Below, one piece after another: positions 13,539 to 20,740 of a stretch of 36,118 nt of DNA (position 1 is its first letter; the number at the start of each line of letters is the position of its first letter). The notes under the pieces were generated by a model. The model saw only the letters and a list, made by a program, of their open reading frames with translations. It did no database searches and was not told the origin of the DNA. The position numbers and the translations under genes are program-made. Source of the stretch: Candidatus Abyssobacteria bacterium SURF_5 (lineage in GTDB: Bacteria; Abyssobacteria; SURF-5); NCBI GenBank assembly GCA_003598085.1, contig QZKU01000012.1:1-36118 (forward strand), given 5' to 3'.

Positions 13539-14348
13539 ATGAGTTTCATTTCACGCCGCAGAAGATATCCCATACTACTCACTTTTGAAATCTTGAATTC
13601 ATGTCGTCTTTTTTTGCAGATGTCACAGCTTAAGGCTGATTACCTTAAAGGATTGCAGAACCGGTTATTTAGTACCTCGTCAATCCAAAATCCAAAATCC
13701 AAAATCCAAAACCCCTTGCGGCTCCGCCGCGCTGTGTTCCTGCCGCTCTTCCTTCTGTTTTGTTTCTCATCTCCCGCTCGCGCCGATTCTATCTGGAGAG
13801 CGCCCGGCGCGGAAACGCATTCGTTCTATTCCACTTCCAGGAGCGAATACAGGATCGGCGACATCATCACCATCCTCATCGTGGAAGCGGTTGACGCCAG
13901 AAACAGCACGCTCACCGATACCGAGAAAGAGACGGAACTGGACTTCGGCATCGACGGATTCAGCGATATCCTTGGGTTCACCGAGCTCTTTGGGCAGCCT
14001 TTTTCGGCCGATCCGCGGTTCGGGGTTGATGCCTCCAATGAATTCGAGAGCGGCGGCTCGTCTGTAAGGGCCTCAGCACTCAGGGGAACTATTTCAGGAC
14101 AAGTGGTCGAAATTCTGCCAAACGGAAATCTGCGGGTGGAAGCGAGTCAGAACATGGTGATAAACGATGAGAAAAACTGGATTATCGTCGTTGGAACGGT
14201 CAGACCCCAGGACATCTCACCGCAGAACACAGTGTTCTCCACACAAATTGCAAATGCTGAAATCCAGTGCAAGGGCTACGGCCCGCTGAGCACCGTCCAA
14301 AAGCGCGGCGTGATCACGGAGGCCCTCGAATTCATATGGCCATTCTAA
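13539..14348 (+). CDS. flgH: Flagellar L-ring protein FlgH with an unusual N-terminal extension
   Basis: The 269-residue reading starts at an ATG with a good ACAGGAG site. FlgH features begin only after about residue 60: a hydrophobic signal VFLPLFLLFCFSSPARA, then DSIWRAPGA, the FlgH motif YRIGDIITILIVEAVDARNS, GQVVEILPNGNLRVEASQNM, and RPQDISPQNTV. It forms the outer-membrane L-ring. Residues 1-58 come from an AT-rich stretch carrying four ATCCAAA heptamers (13683-13710), which looks like inserted repeat DNA. In-frame TTG (13716) or GTG (13734) codons could be alternative starts but lack clear ribosome-binding sites. The expected lipobox cysteine is not evident; an Ala-x-Ala type cleavage (ARA-D) is seen instead. 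Confidence 0.9.
   Translation: MSFISRRRRYPILLTFEILNSCRLFLQMSQLKADYLKGLQNRLFSTSSIQNPKSKIQNPLRLRRAVFLPLFLLFCFSSPARADSIWRAPGAETHSFYSTSRSEYRIGDIITILIVEAVDARNSTLTDTEKETELDFGIDGFSDILGFTELFGQPFSADPRFGVDASNEFESGGSSVRASALRGTISGQVVEILPNGNLRVEASQNMVINDEKNWIIVVGTVRPQDISPQNTVFSTQIANAEIQCKGYGPLSTVQKRGVITEALEFIWPF
13683..13710. repeat. Heptanucleotide tandem repeat (ATCCAAA)x4
   Basis: Four perfect head-to-tail copies of ATCCAAA lie inside the 5' part of flgH. They sit at the end of a lower-GC stretch of about 165 bp that interrupts the region before the signal peptide. Short heptamer arrays of this kind are known as dispersed repeats in some bacterial genomes. Confidence 0.85.
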
Positions 14349-15439
14349 AAAAAATCATGGACAAAGCCCGATTTCGAACACGCGCAAATCCTGTCTCCCG
14401 GAATCTCCAAAAATGGAGCTTGTCGCTATTCCTGGCCTTAGCGGTCGCGGCGCCGGCGCTCGCGCAGCAGATCGCGCGGGTGAAGGACGTTGCCTATGTC
14501 CGCGGAGTGCGCAGCAACCAACTCGTCGGGTACGGACTCGTGGCCGGTTTGAATGGAACCGGTGACGGACGCCGCGTCCCCTTCACCCGGCAAATGCTGG
14601 CAAACATGGTGAATCAGTTCGGTGTCACGTTCGATTCCGTTCAGTTGCGCGCGGAGAACGTGGCCGCAGTCATGGTCACGGCCGAACTTCCCCCCTACGC
14701 AAAGGAAGGCGCGAAATTAGACGCCACCGTCTCTGCAATCGGCGACGCCGAAAGCCTGCAAGGCGGCACCCTGCTGCTGACGGCTCTGCGAGCAGGAAAT
14801 AATGAGGTTTACGCGGTGGCGCAGGGCCCTGTCTCGGTGGGAACGCCAAGTACGGGCCGCAGAATGCGGGGAGCACATCTCACAACAGGACTGGCGGTTC
14901 AGGGCGCTATCGTCGAAAAGGAGGTCCCTTCCACAATTGTCGGCGAAACCGACACGCTTACCATTTGCCTTCGCCGCGCTGATTTCACCACCGCAATGCG
15001 GACGGCGGATGCGATCAACCTTCATTTTCATCAAAAAGTAGCCGAAGCCGTTGACGGAGGTTCAATCGCGGTAAAGATACCCCAGAGTTACACCGGCGAC
15101 ACCATCGGTTTTATCAGTGAAATGGAGCTGGCGCCAGTCGAGCCCGATACCCTCGCCAAAGTCGTTATCAACGAACGCACCGGCACCATAGTAGTCGGAA
15201 AGGACGCCGTCATCACGCCCGTGGCTGTCTCGCATGGAGATATCCGAATATTTGTCGGCGGGCGGGACGAGGCCGCCGCTCTCCCCGATGAACTGCATGT
15301 CCTGGAGCTTTATGGCGCAAAAGTGGGGGAGGTCGCAAGCGCATTGAATGCCATCGGCGTTCGACCTGAGGATCTTGTCGCGATTTTCGAGGCGATCGAT
15401 CGCGCCGGCGCCCTTCAGGCAACCCTGGAATTTATGTAA
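14336..15439 (+). CDS. flgI: Flagellar P-ring protein FlgI
   Basis: The 367-residue product has the normal length. The ATG at 14336 overlaps the end of flgH by 13 bases; an upstream in-frame ATG at 14267 lies deep in flgH and was rejected. The signal peptide spans about residues 28-46 (LSLFLALAVAAPALAQQ). Conserved motifs follow: IARVKDVAYVRGVRSNQLVG, GYGLVAGLNGTGDG, FGVTFDSVQLRAENVAAVMV, GDAESLQGGTLLLTAL, NERTGTIVVGKDAVITPVAV and the C-terminal GVRPEDLVAIFEAIDRAGAL. It polymerises as the P-ring around the rod in the periplasm, with help from FlgA two genes upstream. Confidence 0.97.
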   Translation: MAILKKIMDKARFRTRANPVSRNLQKWSLSLFLALAVAAPALAQQIARVKDVAYVRGVRSNQLVGYGLVAGLNGTGDGRRVPFTRQMLANMVNQFGVTFDSVQLRAENVAAVMVTAELPPYAKEGAKLDATVSAIGDAESLQGGTLLLTALRAGNNEVYAVAQGPVSVGTPSTGRRMRGAHLTTGLAVQGAIVEKEVPSTIVGETDTLTICLRRADFTTAMRTADAINLHFHQKVAEAVDGGSIAVKIPQSYTGDTIGFISEMELAPVEPDTLAKVVINERTGTIVVGKDAVITPVAVSHGDIRIFVGGRDEAAALPDELHVLELYGAKVGEVASALNAIGVRPEDLVAIFEAIDRAGALQATLEFM

Positions 15440-15660
15440 CAGAATGCGAGCACTATTGAAGTGTCCAACGGCTGCAATCTAAGCAATGGGGACTGTCCCT
15501 CTGTCCCGGGGCGAAGAGGATCGGCTCTATTTTTGGATTTCACAGCGACGGCGATTATGCAAAATAAATTCGCGCCTGATCGCTGAGCGCAGCGAAGTCC
15601 CGCGCCTCGCGGGATAGAATGGTGTTTGTCCCCAAAGCAAGCAAAAACTAAAAGGCCCGC
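15440..15660. other. Intergenic region with REP-like palindromes between flgI and flgJ
   Basis: No gene is seen in these 221 bp. They hold a GGGGACTGTCCC-type palindrome followed by CTGTCCC (about 15487-15508) and a perfect CCCGCG-CCT-CGCGGG hairpin near 15598-15612. GGGGAC/GTCCCC motifs of this sort are typical of dispersed REP elements. This is the only sizeable gap inside the flagellar operon. Confidence 0.6.
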
Positions 15661-16014
15661 ATGAATCAGCTTGATATCGTTCAAAGTTCGGAACGACATT
15701 TCGGTGTTGGACAAACTCAGCAAAAACTCCAGCAGCTCAGTTCTCCCACCGCGGACTCCAATCCGGAGAAAGTGCGGGCAGCCGCCCGCGAGATGGCGAC
15801 CTATTTCCTCCATATGTTGATCCGCGAAATGCGGAAATCGATCCCAAAAAATTCAGTCCTCTACGGCGGAAAAACAGAAGAGCTGTTTCAGGATTTTCTG
15901 GATGAGGAACTTGCCACAGGGATGGTGCGCTCAAGTCAGCTCGGATTGGCCGACTCGATTTACCAAAGTCTGCAAACCTTGCTAAAGCAAACGCCGCAGG
16001 ATGCCGATATCTAA
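15661..16014 (+). CDS. flgJ: FlgJ-type rod-binding protein (rod-capping domain only)
   Basis: This 117-residue protein matches only the N-terminal rod-binding domain of FlgJ. Key motifs are KVRAAAREMATYFLHMLIRE MRKS-like helix, SVLYGGKTEELFQDFLDEEL and GLADSIYQSL. The C-terminal muramidase domain of enterobacterial FlgJ (about 310 residues) is absent, as in many non-enteric bacteria where a separate enzyme opens the peptidoglycan. No such hydrolase is in the window. An AAAAGG ribosome-binding site precedes the ATG. The last codons overlap a sigma-28-like promoter for the next gene. Confidence 0.88.
   Translation: MNQLDIVQSSERHFGVGQTQQKLQQLSSPTADSNPEKVRAAAREMATYFLHMLIREMRKSIPKNSVLYGGKTEELFQDFLDEELATGMVRSSQLGLADSIYQSLQTLLKQTPQDADI
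15983..16010 (+). promoter_or_regulatory. Sigma-28 (FliA)-like promoter candidate ahead of flgN
   Basis: TAAA at 15983-15986 and GCCGATAT at 16003-16010 are separated by 16 bp, near the FliA spacing of about 15. The element overlaps the 3' end of flgJ, so the match could be coincidental. If real, it would drive flgN-flgK-flgL-fliW-csrA as late genes. Confidence 0.4.
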
Positions 16015-16031
16015 GAAAGAGGATAAAGCTT

Positions 16032-16532
16032 ATGGAACAAATCGCTGAGCGTCTTGCCGCAATTCTCGAAACACAAATTGAGAATTACCATACGTTGAAG
16101 CGCCTGGCGCTGGATAAGCGTAAAGCTTTGTCGGCAAACGACTTAAAAGCTTTGCCCTTGATCACCGTCGATATCCAGGATATCGCCGCCGCCAATTATC
16201 GGCTGGAAGAGGAACGTAAATCTGTCGCAGAGCAGCTCGCGCGCGAATTGGGTTTCTCAAAGGCGAATGTCACGCTCGGGCAAATCGCGGAGCGCCTGAC
16301 GGGGCCCCTCAGCGAGCGTCTCCACTCACTGCGCTCTAAAGCAATCGCGGCTATTCACGATACGCAGAGACAGAATAGGATAAACGTCGAATTGCTGAAA
16401 TACTGCTCGAATTTGATGGACTCGGTTCTGAAAAACCTGGTTGAGCCCGAATCGAATCGCGACGTCTACGGGCGCACCGGAGTGAAAAAATCGGCCGCAA
16501 CGGCGGCCGCACTTTTCGATCATCACATCTGA
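16032..16532 (+). CDS. flgN: FlgN-type flagellar export chaperone
   Basis: The 166-residue, mostly helical, acidic-basic protein begins MEQIAERLAAILETQIENYH, typical of the FlgN family. The central helices LALDKRKALSANDLKALPLI and IAAANYRLEEERKSVAEQLA follow. A long C-terminal helix with RINVELLKYCSNLMDSVLKN precedes a disordered tail. FlgN binds FlgK and FlgL in the cytoplasm before export, and it sits immediately before flgK, its client. An AGAGGA site precedes the start. FlgN is poorly conserved, so the call leans partly on position. The anti-sigma factor gene flgM, often found beside flgN, is absent here. Confidence 0.85.
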   Translation: MEQIAERLAAILETQIENYHTLKRLALDKRKALSANDLKALPLITVDIQDIAAANYRLEEERKSVAEQLARELGFSKANVTLGQIAERLTGPLSERLHSLRSKAIAAIHDTQRQNRINVELLKYCSNLMDSVLKNLVEPESNRDVYGRTGVKKSAATAAALFDHHI

Positions 16533-16553
16533 TCCGGCCACGGGAGGACGATC

Positions 16554-18296
16554 ATGACCCTCTTTTCTATGCTTTCGCTGGGAGGAAGCGCTCTCCAGAC
16601 ACAGCAGATTCTGATGGATGTGGCCGGACAAAACGTCGCGAATGCCGCCACGCCCGGTTACTCGCGCCAGCGCGCCGAGCTCCTGCGATACCCCGAATAT
16701 CGGTACGGCAACGTTCTGCTGGGACACGGCGCATATGTCGGAACGATTTCACGGGTCCGTGAAAGCCTCATCGATGACCGGTTTCGCAAGGAGAATTCCG
16801 TGCTGGGCGAGTATGCCATCCGCATGGATTTTCTGATGCAGACCGAGGATATTCTGGGCGAGCCCTCCGATTCTGGAATTGCAAACGGGATATCCACTTT
16901 ATTCGACAACTTCCAGGAACTGTCCAACAATCCTGAGGACCCGGCCGTGCGAACCACGGTCAGCAGTTCCGCCGTCACCCTCGCTGATTCCATCCGCTCG
17001 ACACACGAGATGCTTGTCAACCAGAGCGTCTCCATGAGCGGCTTCATCAATAGCAGCGTCCAGGAAATCAACCGGCTCGCCCAGCAGATCAGCGAGCTCA
17101 ATCGCAGCATCAGCACCCTCGAGGCGGGGTCGGCACAGGCCAATTCCTCGCGCGATATGCGCGACCAGCTCCTGAACCAGCTATCCTCAATTGCATCGGT
17201 CGACATCCGCAACAACGCCAATGGCACCGTCAGCGTTTATCTGGATGGATACGGCATCGTCCAGGATTACAACTACAATCCCGTCGGGCTGCGCCTGAAT
17301 CCCGGCACGGCCTCTGCGGGAGATTATTACGAGATCATCGCCTTGAACGGCGGAAACCGCCCGCTCGAAATCAGGAGCGGCAGCCTCAAAGGTTACCTCG
17401 ACATGCGCGACGGCGAAGTGATGAATCAGATGATGTCCGACCTCGACACGCTCGCGCTCTCCCTTATTGAAGAAGTGAACCGAATCCACAGCCAGGGCGT
17501 CGGCCTCACGCGCTACACCTCGACCACCTCCGATTTCGCCGTCACCGATCCCGATGCGACGCTTGATTCCGCTGGCTTGCCCTTTACGCCGATCGACGGA
17601 TCGTTTTATCTCGCCGTCTATGATACCGACGGGCAACTGCTCGAGCAGCATGAGATCACCGTCGACGCCGATACCGATTCGTTGAACTCGATCGCGGCCC
17701 AAATCAACACTGCCTTTGCAGCCGACGGGCGACTCACCGCAACCGTTACGCCCGATAACCAGCTCGTTCTGGAAACGACGACGGCCGGCGACACGTTCAC
17801 GTTCGTCAGCGACGATACCCAGGCCGGCGACACGAGCGATTTCCTGCTCGCGATGGGCCTAAATACCTTTTTCACCTTCGATCCCGAGGCCGGCGCCGCC
17901 GCCTCGATCGCCGTCTCCGATAGAATCCTGGCCGATCCCAACCTTATCGCAGCCGCACGGTCCCCGAGTCCCGGCGACAACAGCAATGCGCTCGCTCTCG
18001 CCCAGCTACGGGATCAGCCGGTTATCGGTGCGGGAGCCTCCTTGACTATCGAAGGGTTTTTCCAGGAAACACTCGCTTACCTCGGCTCGGAAACGCGCCA
18101 GGCAATTGACAAGCACGATGTCGTTTTAGGAGTTGTGAGCGGTATCGCAAACCTGCGCGACTCGATCTCGGGCGTCTCTCTCGATGAGGAAGCCATAAAT
18201 ATCATGGTCGCCCAGCAGGCATATGAGGCGTCGGCCCAGTTTGTCGGCGCCGTCAACGACATGTTGCAGGTGCTGCTCACTGAGCTGAATGCCTGA
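16554..18296 (+). CDS. flgK: Flagellar hook-associated protein 1, FlgK
   Basis: The 580-residue product starts after GGGAGGA. The N-terminal D0/D1 region shows LSLGGSALQTQQILMDVAGQ and NVANAATPGYSRQRAEL, the signature of FlgK. A helical region (SGIANGISTLFDNFQELSNN, MRDQLLNQLSSIASVDIRNN) leads to a variable, Asp/Thr-rich middle (about 340-470). The C-terminus carries SGVSLDEEAINIMVAQQAYE followed by ASAQFVGAVNDMLQVLLTEL, the classical D0 helix. It forms the first hook-filament junction layer, exported by the flagellar type III apparatus with FlgN. Upstream spacing to flgN is 21 bp and flgL follows after 27 bp. Confidence 0.97.
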   Translation: MTLFSMLSLGGSALQTQQILMDVAGQNVANAATPGYSRQRAELLRYPEYRYGNVLLGHGAYVGTISRVRESLIDDRFRKENSVLGEYAIRMDFLMQTEDILGEPSDSGIANGISTLFDNFQELSNNPEDPAVRTTVSSSAVTLADSIRSTHEMLVNQSVSMSGFINSSVQEINRLAQQISELNRSISTLEAGSAQANSSRDMRDQLLNQLSSIASVDIRNNANGTVSVYLDGYGIVQDYNYNPVGLRLNPGTASAGDYYEIIALNGGNRPLEIRSGSLKGYLDMRDGEVMNQMMSDLDTLALSLIEEVNRIHSQGVGLTRYTSTTSDFAVTDPDATLDSAGLPFTPIDGSFYLAVYDTDGQLLEQHEITVDADTDSLNSIAAQINTAFAADGRLTATVTPDNQLVLETTTAGDTFTFVSDDTQAGDTSDFLLAMGLNTFFTFDPEAGAAASIAVSDRILADPNLIAAARSPSPGDNSNALALAQLRDQPVIGAGASLTIEGFFQETLAYLGSETRQAIDKHDVVLGVVSGIANLRDSISGVSLDEEAINIMVAQQAYEASAQFVGAVNDMLQVLLTELNA

Positions 18297-18323
18297 AAAA
18301 GCCATCGTGAAGGGTAACGAATA

Positions 18324-19892
18324 ATGGTCACGCGAATTTCGAATCCGGTTATCGTGAACACGGCTCTGCAAAACGTGCAGAACTCGCTCCGCCAACTCCA
18401 GCACACGCAGGAAACGCTCGCCACCGGGCTGGTGATCCGGCGCCCTTCGGACAATCCTCTCGGGACCGCCGTCGTCATGCGCTTAAGGGCGGAAATCAAC
18501 GAGATAGACAGGTTCATATCCAATATCGATTTTGTGGAATCGTTCGTGACGGCGACCGAGGGCTCGCTCGGTATCCTGAACGATATCCTGCTGGACCTGC
18601 GCGAGATAACCGTGACCGAGGCAAACGATACCAGCAATCCTGAGTCACGGGCGGCTGCCGCCGAGCAGGTAAACGCCCTCATCGAGCAACTGCTGCAGAC
18701 CGTGAATTCCGATTTCGGCGGCCGCTATCTGTTCGCCGGGCATGATACCAAGACCATTCCATTCACGCGTACCGATACCGGCTCGGCTTATCACGGCGAC
18801 AGCGGGCTGATGTACGTGGAAATCGGCCCGGGCAACGTGGTGCCGATCAATATCCCCGGCAATCAGGCCTTCGCGACCAGGATCGGGGAAGTCATCGGCG
18901 ATCCCGTGCTCGAGCCCGATTTAAGCGCGGGCCCCGTATATGATACTCCGCTGGCGTTGCTCAATGACGGCGCCGGGGTCCAAGCAGGCTCGATCGTGAT
19001 CACCGACGGCACAGGCGCTTCCGCCACAATCGACCTGAGCTCAGCCGTCACGATCGGCGATGTTATCAATGCCATAAATGCGGCGCCTGTCGATGTGACC
19101 GCGAGCATTAATGCTGACGGGAACGGCCTGTTTATCGACGATAACACGGTCGATCCAACTCTCCCTTTGATCATCGCCGAGGATCCGGCCGCGTCGCCGG
19201 CCACGACGACTGCGGCAGACCTGGGTATTCTTGGCAGTTCGGTCGGCTCGCTTATGGGATCAAACCTCGATCCGGTCGCTGAATTGGACACGCCCGTTTT
19301 CCTCCTCAACGAGGGCGCCGGCATCAACCTCGGCACGATCCGTATTACCAATGACACGCAAACGGCCTCCGTCGACCTGAGCTCCGCACTAACGGTCGGC
19401 GACGTCATCGACGCGATCAATAACGCCGGAGTCGATGTTCAGGCATCGCTCGATTCCACCGGTAACCGCCTGATCATAAACTCGCTCATCGGCGATACGC
19501 CCATCGTCATTGTCAGCGAACTCGGCGGCACTACGGCCGAAGACCTCGGCATCTTTGCGCCCGGACTTATCGAAGTCGCGGAAGCCGTGCGGCAAGCCTT
19601 GCTGAATAACGACCCAGAGCGACTAACCGAACTCATTGCAAACGTCGATGACGCAACTTCGCGGATTACCTCGGCTCGCGCTAAATCCGGACAGAATCTG
19701 GTGCAGACCGATTTTGCGCGATCGCGCCTTCTCGATCTGCAGCTTAACTTTCACGAGCTTCGCTCGAACACCGAGGAAGCGGACCTCACGGAATTTGCAA
19801 CAAAACTGGTGAATCAGGAGGTCATCTATCAGGCTGCCCTCTCTACCACTGTTCACGTGCTTCAGCCCACTCTGTTCAGTTTCCTCAGATAA
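18324..19892 (+). CDS. flgL: Flagellar hook-associated protein 3, FlgL, with two flagellin-IN modules
   Basis: The 522-residue protein is far longer than enterobacterial FlgL (about 317). The conserved N-terminus includes VTRISNPVIVNTALQNVQNS and LATGLVIRRPSDNPLGTAVV, and the C-terminus ends DLTEFATKLVNQEVIYQAAL with a final helix. The extra length lies at about residues 206-411. It consists of two similar modules starting TPLALLNDGAGVQ and TPVFLLNEGAGIN, each with a DLSSAxTxGDVIxAIN core, the flagellin IN motif. These modules likely form surface-exposed domains at the hook-filament junction. It belongs to the same transcript as flgK. Confidence 0.95.
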   Translation: MVTRISNPVIVNTALQNVQNSLRQLQHTQETLATGLVIRRPSDNPLGTAVVMRLRAEINEIDRFISNIDFVESFVTATEGSLGILNDILLDLREITVTEANDTSNPESRAAAAEQVNALIEQLLQTVNSDFGGRYLFAGHDTKTIPFTRTDTGSAYHGDSGLMYVEIGPGNVVPINIPGNQAFATRIGEVIGDPVLEPDLSAGPVYDTPLALLNDGAGVQAGSIVITDGTGASATIDLSSAVTIGDVINAINAAPVDVTASINADGNGLFIDDNTVDPTLPLIIAEDPAASPATTTAADLGILGSSVGSLMGSNLDPVAELDTPVFLLNEGAGINLGTIRITNDTQTASVDLSSALTVGDVIDAINNAGVDVQASLDSTGNRLIINSLIGDTPIVIVSELGGTTAEDLGIFAPGLIEVAEAVRQALLNNDPERLTELIANVDDATSRITSARAKSGQNLVQTDFARSRLLDLQLNFHELRSNTEEADLTEFATKLVNQEVIYQAALSTTVHVLQPTLFSFLR

Positions 19893-19935
19893 TGCAGCCG
19901 ACCCTGAGAGAGCAATGTTTTTTTGACATGAAGAG

Positions 19936-19954
19936 GGAAGGCGCTGAACCTTCC
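19936..19954 (+). repeat. Hairpin in the fliW leader
   Basis: GGAAGG at 19936-19941 pairs with CCTTCC at 19949-19954 across a 7-nt loop, about 30 bp ahead of fliW. Two further GGA trinucleotides lie between it and the start codon, one inside the Shine-Dalgarno GGGAGA. CsrA binds GGA motifs, so autoregulation is conceivable. Confidence 0.35.
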
Positions 19955-19983
19955 GCCAATATGGACAATGAAGTGGGAGAATT

Positions 19984-20451
19984 ATGAAGATATCAAGTAA
20001 AGCGTTGGGTGAGATCGAGGTGGCTGAACAGCAGTGCTTCGAGATGCCGGCAGGGATGATTGGATTTCCGCGGTTGCGGCGCTACGCCCTGGTGCCGTTT
20101 CCCGACAGCGACGTGCCCTTCTTCTGGTGGCAGTCGCTCGAGGACGCCTCTCTTTGTTTCGTCTTGATCGACCCGGGCCTCGTATTCTCCGATTACCAGG
20201 TGAGCGTGTCCGCGGAAGAGCTGGCGGAAATAGAGTTGAGCGAGCCGGCGAGCGCAACGGTATTGGCGGTCGTTACCATTCCGGAGAATCCCCGCGACAT
20301 GACGGTGAACCTGATGGGCCCCCTCGTGATAAATCGGGCCGCCGGCAAAGCCGCGCAACTCGTACTGACGGATTCCCGCTTCACCACAAAACACCGTATC
20401 CTGCCGGCGGAGGCCTCCGACCATGCTTGTGCTCACTCGCAAAGTGAATGA
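19984..20451 (+). CDS. fliW: Flagellar assembly factor FliW
   Basis: The 155-residue product has the FliW signature [20 protein letters not shown] near residues 24-43, then [20 protein letters not shown], and the C-terminal [20 protein letters not shown]. FliW binds CsrA and relieves its repression of flagellar mRNAs, and it also binds flagellin, linking filament subunit level to translation. It overlaps csrA by 29 bases, so the antagonist pair is made from one message. The start is preceded by GGGAGA. Flagellin itself is not in the window. Confidence 0.95.
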   Translation: MKISSKALGEIEVAEQQCFEMPAGMIGFPRLRRYALVPFPDSDVPFFWWQSLEDASLCFVLIDPGLVFSDYQVSVSAEELAEIELSEPASATVLAVVTIPENPRDMTVNLMGPLVINRAAGKAAQLVLTDSRFTTKHRILPAEASDHACAHSQSE

Positions 20452-20659
20452 GAGCATCGTTATCGGGGATTCCATCGAGGTCTTCGTTGTCGCCATCGAA
20501 GGCGATCAGGTAAAACTCGGAATCAATGCCCCCCGCGAGATAACCATTCACCGGCGCGAGGTGTATGAGCAGATAAAACGCGCAAACGAAGAAGCCGTCC
20601 GCACTGCCCCGCTCGATATCGCAAAAGTCCGCCGCGTGCTGCCCCCGCTCAAGAAATAG
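20423..20659 (+). CDS. csrA: Carbon storage/translational regulator CsrA
   Basis: The 78-residue protein starts [20 protein letters not shown], the canonical CsrA beginning, and contains [20 protein letters not shown]. These segments carry the conserved RNA-contact residues (Leu4, Arg6 region and Arg44). The C-terminal tail of about 20 residues ([14 protein letters not shown]) is a little longer than in E. coli. CsrA dimers bind GGA motifs at ribosome-binding sites. Position right after fliW, with a 29-base overlap, indicates a CsrA-FliW partner-switch controlling flagellar gene translation. Confidence 0.97.
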   Translation: MLVLTRKVNESIVIGDSIEVFVVAIEGDQVKLGINAPREITIHRREVYEQIKRANEEAVRTAPLDIAKVRRVLPPLKK

Positions 20660-20679
20660 GCGCATTCTCGGAACATCGA

Positions 20680-20708
20680 TTGTCTCGGATTCCCGATTCC
20701 TGTACAAT
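20680..20708 (+). promoter_or_regulatory. Sigma-70-type promoter for the potassium channel gene
   Basis: TTGTCT (20680-20685) and TACAAT (20703-20708) are separated by exactly 17 bp. An AGAGGAG ribosome-binding site and the ATG at 20741 follow. This marks a transcription unit separate from the flagellar operon. Confidence 0.65.
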
Positions 20709-20740
20709 ATCAAAAACGAATTTCATTAGAGGAGCGTTCT

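Noticed and set aside
14267-14335. Upstream start for FlgI inside flgH
   Set aside because: The added residues (QGLRPAEHRPKARRD) precede and disrupt a normal signal peptide. ATG 14336 has a GGAGG upstream and gives the family length.
19923-19950. Sigma-70 promoter ahead of fliW (TTGACA at 19923)
   Set aside because: There is no acceptable -10 box 16-18 bp downstream.
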